A stretch of 64,000 bases of DNA from Lepiota brunneoincarnata (GCA_023014365.1 JAEBUN010000002.1:1178001-1242000); one strand, 5' to 3'. Counted from the stretch's first letter, positions 11,341 through 30,769 are shown. Notes: generated by a model not told the origin, from the letters alone. Program-made: numbers and translations.

Positions 11341-12481
11341 TTACTCACCCTGGAAGATTGGCCTGCGCTTCTCCCTGAAAGCATTAAGAGCCTCCGTGCG
11401 ATCTCGCGTTGGGAGGAGGGTTTCGTATGAGGCGCGTTCAAAGTCTAAGCCAGTCTCCAGGGCGAGGTCCCCTGAGCGGGATACTGCTTGCTTAGCTGCT
11501 CGTAACGCCAGAGGAGCTTAAGATCGATGAGTCAATTGGTAAAATTTGGACAGTGGAATGAACACACCGTTCTTTGCGATACTCTCTGCAAGAACGAGCG
11601 CCCTGTCGAACGCAGTTGTCCCAGGATCAGCAACGTAACTGACAAGACCTAGGGGAAAGTCGGCCACTATGCAGGGAGTTAAATACAGTACCAACCCCAG
11701 TCTAACGCCTCGAACGCTGTCAGAGAACGTGCAGTGAATATCAAGTCCTTCGTTCTCGACACTCCGAGGACACGCGTCGCCCGTTGAGTTCCACCAGCGC
11801 CAGGGATGATTCCAAGTGCTGTCTCTGGCAGGCCGATTTTCGCAACCGTGGAGCCTTTCCAAATTTTGAGATGAGCACGCTAAGTGCAAATTTCCCAGGA
11901 GAACATACCAGCAACACGAAGATCACAGGCAAGACTCAGTTCCAAACCACCACCTAAAGCTGGCCCATCTATCGCCGCTATGGTTGGCATTGGCAGAGCC
12001 TCTAGCTTGCCGAGTGCGTCCCGAAGATCCGTCAGGAACTTGTTCACTTGCAATTGGGTCATAGTCCGCCTCTCGGCGAGGTCAGCACCGGCGCAAAAGG
12101 ACCCGATAGTTGTAGACTTGAGAATCAGGACGCGTATTCTGGGGCGAGAAAATTCAGAGCGACGTTTAAACCCACATATTTATGAAGTACTGCTTATCAA
12201 AATGCGCCTTCTCAAGGCATTCGCGCATTTGCTACACGAGTAGTAGGGTTCAGTGCTCAATTAGGGATGGTGAGCAAGCAGCATACCTGGAGAAGAATGA
12301 CGGAAATGGCATTCTTGCTTTGAGGACGGTTGAGTGCCAAGGAAACCACCCCCGGGTGCGATTGCACCGGTTCTAGAAATGCTTGAGGGACAGGCGTGGA
12401 CAAAAACCTGCGGGAGCGTCCAGCATGTTGAGCCTGCACTCGACTCAAGCGAAGGAGATTCGCCCAGAGTAGACTGGCCAT
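11341..12481 (-). CDS. Mitochondrial enoyl-CoA / methylglutaconyl-CoA hydratase (AUH-like)
   Basis: A crotonase-fold enzyme of about 300 residues. The N-terminus ([14 protein letters not shown], then R-rich to RRFLSTP) looks like a mitochondrial presequence. The core has [16 protein letters not shown], then [13 protein letters not shown] (first oxyanion-hole loop), [26 protein letters not shown] (second oxyanion loop), [16 protein letters not shown] with the catalytic-glutamate region, and a C-terminus [14 protein letters not shown] running to a stop at 11341. This pattern matches AUH-type methylglutaconyl-CoA hydratase of leucine breakdown better than the fatty-acid hydratase, but the substrate is inference. 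Exon 1 is 12287-12481 and exon 2 12191-12231 (41 nt). The last intron removes the in-frame stop near 11520. Confidence 0.88.
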
Positions 12482-12935
12482 TGTAGGGATAGAATGAATA
12501 GCCGAGAGTGCAGGAAGACGACCATCGGTTGCCGGGTAAGACCCGTTGACACAACTCGACTGAACCTATGTGGGGAAGCTAGCATACATTGATGTTTATA
12601 TAACTCGGTAGATCGTGGAATATGAAATTCCGGCCTCGACATCCTATCATTCCACAATGTTTGAACTTCCCAACTACTATCGAGTTCGACATCCGGCTGC
12701 GTGTGGTTGGGTATTGACTTTATTCAGACGCAACCAGAAGGAAAATCGACTCCGAAAAGACAGTCTTAGATGCTTTTCAACAAACTCCCAAGGCCGTTAC
12801 TTCGGTGGCTTTGGTCTGAAGCACAATGTGGTTGTCGGACCGCATCGGATAGGCAATAAAGACCCTATATCGATCGCTGACCGTCATAGCCGCTCGTGAG
12901 AACAACTTTCTTCCTCGACCTTGACATCCACCAAG
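12482..12935. other. Intergenic region between hydratase and ABC transporter
   Basis: 454 bp between divergent genes. It contains a 94-codon open frame (12615-12899) with no recognisable domain and no splice continuation, so I read it as promoter and 5' leader sequence. No repeat or mobile-element trace is visible. Confidence 0.4.
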
Positions 12936-18857
<5,922 letters not shown>

Positions 18858-19021
18858 AGATGTAGTCAGATCGCCAGTGCGACATGCCGGAAACTGTATG
18901 CCTTTGAGGGTTGCCGTGCAGAATACATTTTTTCTATGGGCCTGGGTCATGTGATCACAGCTTTTTATCAGGATTTTGCTGAAGAGGAGCGCATGCGTCT
19001 GCTTTAAGTCCTTTCCTCGGT

Positions 19022-21448
19022 ATGGCATCGTCGACCGCGTTCGCGGGGGTCTGGACATCGCTTCCGACAGCCCTGACACCTTGGATGTAAGGCAATCCAG
19101 ATGGTCCACCCTCGTATCTCCCATGTTGATGGCTTGTTCAGCTTAGATGTAGTACGGTCTATGGGCTACGAGAAAATGACACCTGTCCAGGCGTCTACAA
19201 TCCCTCTGTTTATGCAACACAAGGACGTCGCGGTAGAGGCAGTAACAGGTTCAGGGAAAACTTTGGCATTCGTCATTCCGATTCTGGAGCGCCTTGTCCG
19301 AAGAGGAAACCGGCTACGCAAAAATGAGGTAGGGGCACTGGTTATCAGCCCAACAAGGTACCTACCACGTTTATTCCATTCTGGAACAACCCTCATCTAC
19401 CGCCAGAGAGCTAGCGTCACAAATACACTCCGTCTTTTCCCTCTTTCTATCCTCGCAGCCTAGCTCTAGTAGTTTGGAACTCGAAAGCGAACAGCAAGAT
19501 CAAGAACAGGCCCAATATCCACCCCCTTTACTTCTTGTTTCCTCCAGTCAAACATCTCCTGCACAAGATCTAGAACGGTTCTTGTCCACTGGGGCAGACG
19601 TCGTTATCGGAACACCAGGCCGTATGGAGGATTTCCTTTTAGGAAGGGGAAGCGACTCCGTGAGCGTTAGAGAACTTGAGGTCTTGGTACTTGACGAAGC
19701 GGACCGGTACGCTTGGTATCTGTGCTATATTTGTATAATAATAACTTGCATCAAGCCTTCTAGATTTAGGGTTTCAAGATGCATTGCGGAGAATTATCAC
19801 ACATCTTCCCAAGCAGCGGAGAACAGGTCTATTTAGTGCAACAATGACGGACGCCATGACGGAGATGGTTCGGGTCGGACTTCGCAACCCTGCACGGATT
19901 GTGGTAAAGGTACAGGCAAAAACTGTCAAGGGCAAGACGTCGGAAAAATTGGCCCTCGTCGAAGAAAGACGAATACCTGCTAGGTATGTGCTCTCATGCT
20001 TCAGTTGTCCATTCTGTTAATGTTAGATCTAGCCTACAAATTTACTATATCTGCTGTCGTGCATCTGAAAAATTGCTGCAGTTGATACGCATACTCGCTT
20101 TTGAGACCAGCCAGAAGCAGTCCTCAAACTTTATCGTCTATTTTTCCACCTGTGCATGCGTTGATTACTTCTACAAGGTCAGTCCTTCAAGAATTCCTCA
20201 GAATACAATTACAAATTCTTTTTAGGTCCTGCCCAGTGTATCACCAGCATCGGCTACCTTTTATTCTTTGCACGGTCACTTACCTCCTTCGGCGCGGACT
20301 CGTACTCTGAATAACTTCAGCTCTGCAACCTCAACACCATCCCATCCTTCGGTCCTGCTAGCGACGGATGTCGCTGCCCGAGGTCTCGACCTTCCTAATG
20401 TTGACGTTGTCATTCAATTCGACCCTCCCTCTGACCCGAAGGCCTTTTCTCACCGCTGTGGGCGAACTGCCCGAGCGGGTCGTAGTGGGCGAGCGTACGT
20501 TCTGCTTGTTGGGCGGGAGTCTGAACTTGTTGGTGCGTTACCTATCCTACTATTTATTGGATAAATTTGTTATATAACCTTTTCATAGACTTGATGAGCG
20601 TACGAAAGATTCCACTGAAAGAACATCCTTATCTACCCAAAAATTTATCCCCTGCCACTGAACACGCCTCCCGACGACAACCAGACGACGAAACGGTTGA
20701 CTACCTATCCCGTATCCGGACGAAGGTCCTAACAGACCGCGCTCTGAATGATAAGGTAAATAACCCCACTATTGTCAGTCCCTTCACCACCTATAACCAT
20801 CATTTTTTTCAGGCCGCCAAAGCTTTTGTCTCCTTCGTCCGTGCATATTCCAAGCACGAAGCATCCTACATCTTCCGGGTCAAAGATCTTGATCTCATCG
20901 ATGTCGCAAAAAGCTTCGGCCTGCTCCGACTACCAAGAATGCCTGAGCTGCGAAACGTAGACAAGGCAGGCTGGAGTGATGCCGACGTTAACGTACGCCT
21001 GTTGATTTTTCCTACGAGCGGAAGAGAAAGATAACTTCTTCTTATGCAGTGGGATAGTTATGCTTATATTGACAGGGCACAGGAAACTAAGAGACTAGCC
21101 GCAAGAAGCATAGACCGAATGTCATTGGAAAAGGAACGTCAGCAGAGGAGAGAAGAAAGAGCTAAAAAGAAAAACGCCAATGACGCATGGAGTGAACAAA
21201 CCACCAAGAAGGAGGAGCGAGAGAGACGTCGGGAGAAGAAGGCGAGGAAGCAGAAATGGCAGAAAGAGCAACTGGAGGCCAAACCCTTCAGACAGGCTCC
21301 CATCAAACGAGGACATTCAGAACTGACGAGTGATGGAAATGATGAAGATGACTGGGATGAACTTGCCCAAGAGGAGAGAATGGCGAAAAAGCTTAGGAAA
21401 GGGGAAATCTCCCAACGCGAGTTTGAAGCTGCTTTTGGAGACTCCTGA
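19022..21448 (+). CDS. SPB4: DEAD-box RNA helicase Spb4 (DDX55-like)
   Basis: An ATP-dependent RNA helicase for late 60S ribosomal subunit maturation in the nucleolus. The first exon gives [11 protein letters not shown] and an intron then joins to [22 protein letters not shown] (Q motif). Further motifs in order are VTGSGKT (I), SPTRELAS (Ia), GTPGR (Ib), VLDEADR (II), SATM (III), [16 protein letters not shown] (V) and [13 protein letters not shown] (VI). The Spb4-specific C-terminal part follows: [36 protein letters not shown], then a lysine/arginine/glutamate-rich coiled tail ([17 protein letters not shown]) to a short acidic end. The ATG at 19022 makes the N-terminus match the family better than the ATG at 19101. 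No defects seen. Confidence 0.94.
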
Positions 21449-21697
21449 CGGAGTGCCTATGTTCCATCCTACCTCCTTGCAGCCAAGCGCAGATTCCACC
21501 AGAACAAAGTCAATAGCTTCATTACTAGCCGGAGACGAGGCGTAATACGTGGTACATTAAACGAAAATGGTCCGTTATTACACGCCAAACTAAATGAAAA
21601 AAAGAGCATAGGTTCCACGCGGGAGAAAAAAGTTAAGGCTACTTCTGGTTCATCCGTCTAAGTCGCAAAGCAGGCCGTACCTAGAGAAGTATGACCG

Positions 21698-24600
21698 TTA
21701 GCATTTGCCATGCTTACATTGGTGAAAGATTGGACACACCATCTCAATAAAAATAGGGACCAATTGCGGAATATGTTGTAGTTCGGGCGGCTTCAATAAG
21801 TCTCCCTTTTTTTTCTTCCCCTTTTTGGACACTTTAAGTAGCCCTTCCCGGCGCTGCTGCGATTGTTGACCAGGTATTGATGGCGGAGGACCGGCCAGAG
21901 CAGGTCCTGTCGGTGAAGGAGGTAGCTCTTTCCCAGCATAAGCACTGAGTCTAGGAGGGTTCTGAGGTAAAAGTTTCGAGTGCGATGTCGATGTCGGCAT
22001 CATGGGCAAGGCAGACTTGGGTGTATCCGGAAGTGGCGGCACAGGAGGTATATCGCTGCTTTTTCGAGAAGTCAGTGATGTCGTGCTTCGGTTGAGTGTC
22101 AACGACTTCATCCTCTTCAACGACAAGGATCGTTTGCGCGGGGGTGGTGGGGTTGAAGCTACTGAGGTCGTAGACGCTGAAGCTAGTGGCCTGGAGCGGT
22201 ATTGTGCAGGAAACGGTGACCCGGACGACGATAATGTCAAAGATTGAGACTGGGGATGGTGCTGAGGATGCTGAGTGCGGGAGTCGGATTTTGCTGTTGG
22301 TGTCCGTTGGGTAGGTGATGGTATGTGTGCACCAAAATCTCCGCTCTCCTCCGTGCTTGCTCCTCCCGTACTTCCTTCTTCGTTGCTCAAGTCCTCGCCA
22401 GTCGAATACTCACTCGAAGTGCACTCATCACCTGAGTCGTCCGTCTCTTCTGCAGCGATATCGATTGCATCTCCCTCCACCAAATCTCCGAAACTGATCT
22501 CCCCAATCACACCGTTGACCAGCGCCTGAGTAGCCTCGTCCTCGGCATCAGCGTCGCTGACGAACTGTCCCCCTTGTGCGTTGCCAAACCTGCGACGAAG
22601 TTTATCCTCGTACATCACTTTTAATTGGTAGTGATGCAGCGCGACTTTGTCTACCTCTCCTAAAATATCCGTTCGTTGCTTGCCTGTGTGCGGGAGGAGG
22701 AATTCTAGGCTGAGTGATCTATCGAGGCCCTCACGCACGACGGTCAAGAACATCTCAATCCATCGCATCAGGCTATCAAAGAGACCTTCTCCTTTTGAGT
22801 GCACTTTGTGAACAAAATAATAGAAGGATTGTTCATGTCGTTGAATGAGATCGATGAACGCCTGGACAGTGTGATGAGGATTCTCCTGGATCACTGTTGG
22901 ATGCTTTCTCAGTACCCTATCGACAGCACCTGGAAATGACGTACTTTCTTCGACTTGTTCTACAGTCTTGATTAGGTCATTGATGAAGTTTTGCAAATCG
23001 CTCAGTGAGTCAGCAATACTGGCCGCACGGTACACTTGTGCCAGAGGAGAATAGAATATAGTGATGATGTCTTTGAGCAGTTCAGCGGTGAAACCCTTGT
23101 GGACAGATAATGGTCAAGCCATGATTTCCAGGAGCAGAAAGAAGGGGACTTGCCTCGAAAATAAGATCTATTAGCATCTCTCTATCCCGCAGTCTCGTAT
23201 AAAGATATGCCAGGACTTTCAAATCTTCCAGTAACCAAGCGTCCTCATCTTGGGGACCGTCATCATCGTCCAAATCGTTCAAGGTTTCGCGGTGTTTCAA
23301 ATACTGGACATGTGCTTTGTGTGCCCTGGCCAATCGGTGCATTTGCGGTCTTGAAAGTGCAGGCTCTTCCGCAGACCGGAGTACCATAACAAGTATGTTC
23401 ATTCCTTCCGATACTGTAACGCCATAGTCTTAGTCGAGACTGATAAGAGTGGTCATGGACGTACCAGCATCGGCTTTAAACATCTCCTGTATCTCTCGAG
23501 GTGCGTACACGAACTGTCGGACCTTTTCGCACATAATGGCATCGTCTACCTTGTCTTTGACGGCCTCGATCTCTTCTTGTAATTGTTTGACTTCCTCGGT
23601 GAGAGAACTCGTGAACATTCTAAGAAAATATCGATCAAATCAGGGGAGAGGTCCCAATGCTAAGGGATCCTCACCTCTGGAGTAGACTTCTTCCCCCGAA
23701 TGGCTGAGCTAGAAAGAGATCCAATACACCTGTACTGGGTGAGCTGTGTTCGTAGAGTAGCCAGCAAATAGGGAATGAGGACATACTCCGTATCATACCA
23801 ATGGGATTACTAATTTTCAAGGCTGTCTTGAGCATAAAATATGGCATCAAACCGTGAATTCTCTTGAGCCCTGCAAATGTTTCCGATGCATTATCAGATG
23901 CTACGAACTGATGAAACACCGTCGACGCAAGCCTATATAGCTTCTCAGATGGCACATCGGCAACTCCGGTGCGCAGGAAAACTCACGAGATCCGTGCCCA
24001 CTCAGTAACAGCCTGGTAATTAGGTGGAAGGCCTCTGATATCAGGTGTGACCTTGATGGTCCCAAAGACATGTGTGAGTCCATCTAATTGAAGTGTTGGT
24101 GGTAGGCAGGAGATCGTTGTGACAGAAAGGCGTACCCTTTCCCATTATGTCACCTTTGACACTCCTTACCGCATCCCGCAAACCGTCCACACGACTCGCA
24201 ATTTCCTTTGCAAACTTCTTGCGACCGTCTTCCCGCACTAGATCAACTTCCTCGCGCCTTCTAGCATCTTCTCGCTCCTCGTGGGTCAGTGTAATCGGGC
24301 CACTCAACAGGAACGATCTGAAGACGAGTGACGATGCAATGGTCGAGGAGGCCATTAGTGAATGGAGATAAGAACGTAGGGTCAAGCGATTCTTCTCTCT
24401 GGCTAGGCGAGACGGGGCCTCCGGAGGGGGTTGCGAATCGAATAGAGTGTCTCCATATTCCACACCCAAGTTAGTGGGCACCGGGGACGAGACCATGACA
24501 AATGCACGATCCTTTTGGGGAGGAGGGCGGATATGTTCCTCCGGATATGCTTTTGTCAGCTGGGGGAGAAAGAGATAGCGGCATCAGATATGAGGAGTTA

Positions 24601-25791
24601 GCTATCTCGCAAGGATGGGACAGACTTCGTTGGCCAGAGTTCTGAAGTCCCCGTAACGTCTAGAGACATAAACATCTTCATAGCGCGATCGTCTCGTTCT
24701 GATAACGAATTCCTATAAATAGGGCTGTGTTGGGGTTTCAATACCAGAGGAAAGAAAGGTACGCTTACATCGTGAGCTCGACTCCTGACTCTTCCTTTAT
24801 CAACGACGGTCCTGACACAAACGATATTGACCTCGAAATAGTCCCGGTTCTTCCTCGATTTTGCTTGTCTCTTCCTCGTCAAAGTTTCCAACCGATCCAA
24901 GTCCGCCTGTGATAACCTAACCACTTCCTCCTTTTCGGCCAGCCTCATGGCAGCACCCAAGAACAGACTCAAATTCCTTTCCATCTTTAACAACAACTTC
25001 TTTCCCGCTGCTTGCTCCCCATTGCCCTCTCCTGCTTGCTCGTCATCGAGAACCGAGGAAGATGACAAGTTTCTCGATATGAGACTCGTCACAAACGGCT
25101 GTAGCTTTTGCGAATAAAAGTCTTTCGGCGCAGAAGCCATGAACGGAAATGTCAGTACAAACTGTCGAAAGATATACTGCAAAAACGGTAAATCCAGTTC
25201 AGGAGCATCCTTAGGTGGAGGGTTAAACGGTGGTCCGAGATAGGAAAGTGTAGATAGATTAGGCCAGTGCGGGTTCAAAGTAGTAAGAGCCTCCAATTCT
25301 CGCTGGAATTGCAGTTGTATGAGAGATTTTTTGAGATAATGAGCGCGCAGGGGTGTCAGTTCCTCAGGGTTGTTCGCTTGCAATGCTTCAATAGGATTAA
25401 CGACAATGGATCTCGTATGCGGCAGTTCGCCATTTTGCTTGTCAGCCTCCTTTCCGCTGCTTCCTAGGTCCTCCATCGTCAGTGCGGAGGGTTCGCATTT
25501 GACAGCTGGGTTAAGTATGTGCCGAATTGGACTGAGAGGCGTAGAAGCCGATGGTAGGGTTGGTGGGTGCACAAGTGAGGTGGCTATCCGATCGGGGATG
25601 GGTGGTATACTCCGGGTAGGTCTGGGAGGATGCACTGAACTGGAACGAGGGCGATATTGGGGGTACTGAGGTGATGGCTGAGGGAGGACTGCATCGACCG
25701 AGAGCTTGGAGGGTGCGGGAGGAGATTGTGAGTCTGTGGAAATGGGCCGGGCCACAGAGGCATGCATGTTGGGGTGAGTGTCAGAGTGCAT
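21698..25791 (-). CDS. PX-domain protein with PXB and DUF3818 regions (Lec1/YPR097W-like)
   Basis: A protein of about 1000 residues in the order: disordered Pro/Ser-rich N-terminus; a helical PXB-type region (ALTTLNPHWPNLSTLSYLGPPFNPP, QYIFRQFVLTFPFM); a PX domain (EFVIRTRRSRYEDVYVSRRYGDFR, with the RRY..F phosphoinositide site); then the long DUF3818-type helical part (SRLAREKNRLTLRSYL, ARRREEVDLVRE, GLMPYFMLKTALKISNP, QPFGGRSLLQRMFTSSLTEEVKQL, FVHKVHSKGEGLFDSLMRWIE). A Ser/Thr/Pro-rich tail ends in LKPPELQHIPQLVPIFIEM. Yeast Ypr097w (Lec1) is a membrane/lipid-droplet-linked PX protein with this architecture; a lipid-homeostasis role here is inference. The PX exon is joined over an intron near 24722-24775. 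Tandem with the STB6-like gene, 136 bp downstream of its stop. Confidence 0.83.
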
Positions 25792-25927
25792 ACTGGGTGT
25801 TCTCCTTCAAAGTGCTCAGCTGCAGTCTGATATCAGACGTCAGCTTACGTAACTACCACTATCTATCCGAGTGTTTGACCGCCCCGTAAATCATCGAAAC
25901 TAACTAACGCTATTCCATTCCATTCCA

Positions 25928-28900
25928 CTACATAATTGTTCCCTCTGTTGGCGCAACAGTCTTGTCTCCGCTGCTTCCCTGGGCACCTCCGTTCCCTGCT
26001 GGCACACTGCCCACCAGTGTACTCCATCTCGCACCCCAGCTTGTAAAGAACCGCAGCAACCACACCGGTTTGATTCCCGGATGTTCGACCACTTCCTCTT
26101 CTTCGGCCGGCGGTGGCGGCACAACAGCCCCCTCGATGTCGAGCCGGCTTTCGTCCTCGGCTTCCTCCTCGGTCCTGCCGAGGTAATCCACTAGCCTTTT
26201 CTGCCCATCTAATGTCCACTGCACTCGGTTGAATCGCCCGTGAGCACCATGCTTCCCAGGGGGCAGCCGCCGGGCTCCTTCCCCAAAGACCTTCTCTCGC
26301 AGTTCGAAAACCTTCTTCCTGGAAAGCGACGCAGTATGCCATAGCTCTGGTATAAGGAACTGCGCAGATTCGTATTGCAGGGTATTCGTTGCTTGTGTGA
26401 TCCGGCCTGTCTTGGAGGCCTGCACGTCGATATCTGCAACGACGCCGGCGCGGCGCTCAATTTCCAAAATTAGATTTTTATGTGTCTCAAAGTCGTCCCG
26501 GAGTTGGACATTTGTCGAAACAAGTGCAGTTGCCAAAGCCTAGGGCCGATCAGCTGACAGGAACAATCAATCTTAAATGCAATGCCCACCTGAAGGCAAG
26601 CGACAACATTCCGCAGATGCTCCTCCCGACGCACCATGATTAACACCTGTGCACAAAGCTCGACATCAATTCTCATCCTCTCCGGTGTCAATACTTTCAT
26701 TGCACGCAAAGATTCTAGATCGTGGTAGCTCCTCCTATAGAAATGCAGGTTGTCATTCCAAGTGCGAAGACCAGAGCTCAACATACCTTCGCGCCCCAAG
26801 TGTTCTTGCTCTGCTTCCCTTCTCTGGTTCACTGTCTGACCCCCTTTCGCCAGGGATATCACTCTCTATGATGCCTTCACGCTCTTCCTCCATCTCATCC
26901 AGCAGCGCCCCAGAACGCCTAAACCTGCCCTTCCCTCCTTTATTTCCCTTTGGTCCCCCCTGCAAGCGTAATCTCTCTGCAATCCGTGGACTGCGAGAAT
27001 CAGACCAACTCGAAACCCTCTGCTGGTGGACGGGCCTCTTGCCCCATCGTCTACCACTCGATCTAGCGTCTTTGTCTGTATCAAGCTCAAAAGGAGGTCC
27101 CAGGGGGACACTATCCGCAAGCAAATCCGTTGACTGATTCTTGGAATTTATGCCTGTTTCCAAATTGGATGAGCCAGACCTCCCAAGGTCTGCCGCGGAG
27201 ACACCCCTCGAGGTGTCGTAGAGAGAAAGATTGCCTCTGTCAGATAAATGCCCACTTGCGCCAGCTGCAGCGGAGCCTTCCAACCCGAATGGATTGGATT
27301 TATAGTCACCTATAGTCGTCAACTCGGTATCTGTTAATCTAATCCAAGTCAACTCACTGTTCGGAGAAACTTGTCCGCTGTCCAATAATACCTCATCTTG
27401 TTCCAGGTCGCTGAAGACGCAGATGTGAGAGGATAGTTGAACCGTCATGGAATGCCCACTTACCCGGACGCAGGGGTAGGGTGAAGAGTAGGCGATTGTA
27501 TCCTATTCTTTAAATCTAGTTCCCTTGCATCTGCCGTCCTTGAGGTGGTCGACCGTGCCCCTAGCGAGAACCGACCCACCCCCCCCTGCTTGCCCATAGA
27601 GGTAATCGAGGGCAAATGACTGATATCGAGACTGGCGTATCCCTTCCGTTTGGAGAGCCTAAGCATTGTCTATCAGCGCTCCAATCTTCATACCATGCAC
27701 AACCACTTACCCCGTCCAATTCCCCAGTTTCCTTTGCACTCTCCCACTCCAAACTCCTCCAAAACTATTCCCCATCCTGCCTTCTAACTGCAAATCACTC
27801 TCCTCGCCCTCCGTGCTCCTTTCCCCGATGCCCTCGCTCTTGACATCTTCTCCGTCACTCACCAATCCAGCACCTCCAGCGGCAGTACCCATATGACTCT
27901 CAATCCTTTCCCTCTCCTTCTCCCATTCCCTCAACGCAACCACGTCCGCTACTCTTCCGGACCATAACATCGCCACAATTGCACCATGCTCGCCATTCAG
28001 TAACGACGGTGGCAATGTTGGCGTTGAGCGCCCGTGGTGCCCGAGTCCGAGCCCAGACAGAGGCAAATTCCCGTAATCGACAGACTCACTCCCTTTACCA
28101 CCCTTCTTTTTCCTCCCCCTGACGCCCCCTTTCTTGCCTTCTCTCTCCACAACAGCAGCAACAAATAGATCAAGATCAAGCGTGGCATCCCAAATATTCA
28201 TGACTCCGCCGGCAGCACCCCCAATCCCACTCGCCCCACTCAATAACAAGTTTCCCATCCCTCTGAATAACTGTCCTCCGCTGCTTCCTACACTCAGATT
28301 TCCATCGGCCTCGCCACCACTCAATGCCCCTCCTGTTCTTTCTCCATCGCCCGCATTATCATCGTAATCTCTGTCAGCCGTGTTTGTCACTGCACTTGTA
28401 AAGCCATCTAGCTTTCCCTTGAGCACCTTCTTAACTTTCTTCCTTGCTTGGCTTCCGGTTCCTCCAATACCCGATCCCGAACTCGGCCCCAGCGCATTGC
28501 CACCACCCACAACACCAAGACCAAGGTTCGATGTGCTACCAGAACCAACGCCTCCGCCAGGATGACCACTAGTGACATTACCGACACCTTCGCTTTCATT
28601 CATGCTTGCTACGCGTTTCCTGTATGCAATCTCAATGGAATCCACCAAATCCCTAGTCAGTATCGCAGTGCCTGGATATTGGGGATGGGCTAGCAGAGGG
28701 CCCGCGCTGTTAGGACTGCTGGTGTGCGAATTTAGATGTGGAGAGGGAAAAAACGATGGGATAGAACTCCCAGGATTGAGGAATGCGGCGGCTGCGAATG
28801 GGGCGGTGGTGACCGTCGTTGACAGAGGTACAATGGGGAGGTGATGGGGGCTTGGGAGGGTCATTGTAGATGGGCTGGTCGTGTTTGGGGGGGAGCCTTG

Positions 28901-30640
28901 CGGTGATAAAGTGGTAGAGGATGGTGCAGGTCCGGTTGACGAGATGTGGGAGGCGAGAGCCAATGAGAATGCTTGAGGGTGAAGGAAAGGATCTTTTGGG
29001 ACAAGCTAATGGCGGGTCTGTACAGAAAAGTCCCGGGACTGAAATATAAACTCACATGAGAGAGACCCAAGGCGGATAGTTTGTTACGGATGGACACTAC
29101 AAGGCTCAGAAGGGCGACAACAAACATTGGGTCAGCTATACGTTCAAAGGGCTGAGAACATCATTAATACTACGATGGCCCGGTCTAAAGGCGTCTCACC
29201 TCTAGTCCAACGCGAGGTTCACCAATTTCTGTTATCCATCTTTCAATGCCTCGTACAGTGACATCACACAACAAACCATCCACGACAAGGCCGCCACTAT
29301 TAGTAGCGCGCTCCGTCACGTCATACATCCCAAACAAAGCCAGCCCAACCTGGACAAGCTTAACCAGCTCGAGTACTGTAGCATTGAAGAACGGAGAATC
29401 TCTCGTCTTTCCTTTGACAAGTGTTCCCAACAGCGCCAGTGTCGGTGCCCCCAGAGAGCCAACCAGGGGGCCGCCTCCCCTCACGCTCGACGTAGGGGTA
29501 GGTCTGATAACATGAATGCCTGGGCGGCTATCACTGGTATTAGATAGGCTACTTTTCTGCGGCGAATGGGATTGAGTGCGATGGTGGTCGGGCCTGCGAG
29601 GGGGTGAGCTGGGGTAGGCATCTTTGAATGCTAGAGTTGACGAGGCGGAGAGTAGTTGGGGAGGCGAGAATGGTAAATGGTCCGAAGATATATGGTGGAG
29701 AGGCAGAGGGACGGTGCTCGGTAAGGTTACTTCGGGAATGTGATACGTGGAGATGAAGCGTTCCTTCGTAGTGTCACTATATGCACATGCGTATTCAGAT
29801 TCGTGTAAACAGATGAAATGAGGATACCAGACCTTGGTTCTTCGAGAGTGAGCGCGGCCCGGCCACCACAGCCCATACGTAAGAGGTTAATGTTGGTATA
29901 GAGTTGATCTTGTGCGAGGAGAAAGTTGCCGTGGGGAATATGCACAATGGTATAATCCGAGCGGAAATAAGCTAGAGATGTGGTCATGAGGACTCCGTAA
30001 GGAGTCTAGATCTCTGTGAGCAGGAAGGTCCCAAAGGAAGGAGGGAGAAGGGTGCACCTGCTTTGGGCGAGCACTGGCATCACGGCGGATGTGAAGAAGG
30101 GCCTGTTCCCATTGTGCAGCAGCATCCCTTTCGGAAAGGGAGGATGAAGGTGCGAGGGCGGTCACGGTGATCTGAACGGACAAGTTGAGGTGAGGGGTAG
30201 AGCTGGACTCGGGTAGGGCATGCCTTGTGGGACGGATCACCGGTATAGACAGTCAGAACAGTGATGGGGCGATTGCGTTCCACTATCCTGCACCATGGGT
30301 CAAGAAATCACATGCTGAAGGAAAGGTCAAAGGCAGACCATTTCTCAACGGCATACATCTGGTATCCATCAATCTCGAGCTGGTCCTGAACGACATCAAA
30401 GTTGAGAGGGAGGCCAAGCCACTGGAGAGCAGTGTCGTAGGGTGAGGCGGAGTGTCGTTCGGGAGAGAGCGGCACATGTGTACGCGAGAGGGAGTGAGAG
30501 CGTGCGCGAAAAGAGCGCGTAGGATGTGTGTGACCATGTAGTCTGACGCAGGGGATGAGGAGGCGAGAGGGCGTGGGGAGAGCGGAGAGGGTAGAGTGTG
30601 CGCGTACTGGGAGGGGCTTGCTGCTGTTGTTGTGAGGCAT
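25928..30640 (-). CDS. STB6-like protein (Stb2/Stb6 N-terminal domain)
   Basis: A large protein, about 1300 residues. After a basic disordered N-terminus it reads LEIDGYQMYAVEKW, TVLTVYTGDPSHK, ITVTALAPSSSLSE, a WEQALLHIRRD helix, then SDYTIVHIPHGNFL, DQLYTNINLLRMGCGGRAALTLEEP. This is the block I know from fungal Stb2/Stb6 (Sin3-binding) proteins. The middle carries FFNATVLELVKLVQVGLALFGMYD and DSIEIAYRKRVASMNESEG. Long Gly/Ser-rich disordered stretches follow, then a helical C-terminal part (LTPERMRIDVELCAQVLIMVRREEHLRNVV). One intron (30172-30223) uses a GC donor. ATG 30640 is chosen; the open frame runs further up to 30823 but would overlap the divergent neighbour. A chromatin role through Sin3 is known only for the yeast relatives. 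Exon borders in the disordered middle were not all fixed. Confidence 0.72.
30172..30223 (-). other. GC-AG intron in the STB6-like gene
   Basis: The minus-strand intron is 52 nt, the commonest intron size in this window. It starts GCATGC and ends GTTCAG. It joins CAC-AAG to ATC-ACC in phase 0, giving SHK-ITVTAL as in family members. GT donors nearby either shift the frame or remove the conserved YTGDP segment. Confidence 0.78.
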
Positions 30641-30769
30641 AGAGAGAGTATATGTGATGACGTAATGCTCGATCGAGAATATGGGCGTGTGACCCTTTGG
30701 CAACAGATCGGAGTGGACAGAGGATCTGGACCTCGTCTGTGTTTGTCCACGAAATGCGCTTTCTCTTCC
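30641..30769. promoter_or_regulatory. Divergent STB6-like / RING-LON promoter region
   Basis: 129 bp between the chosen ATG codons of two divergent genes. GC-rich, without an obvious TATA box. Called by position only. Confidence 0.4.

Noticed and set aside
12615..12899. 94-codon frame before the ABC transporter
   Set aside because: No domain, no conserved-looking segment and no splice link to the transporter frame.
22002..22529. Overlapping plus-strand frames inside the PX gene
   Set aside because: Antisense shadows of Ser/Pro-rich coding sequence.
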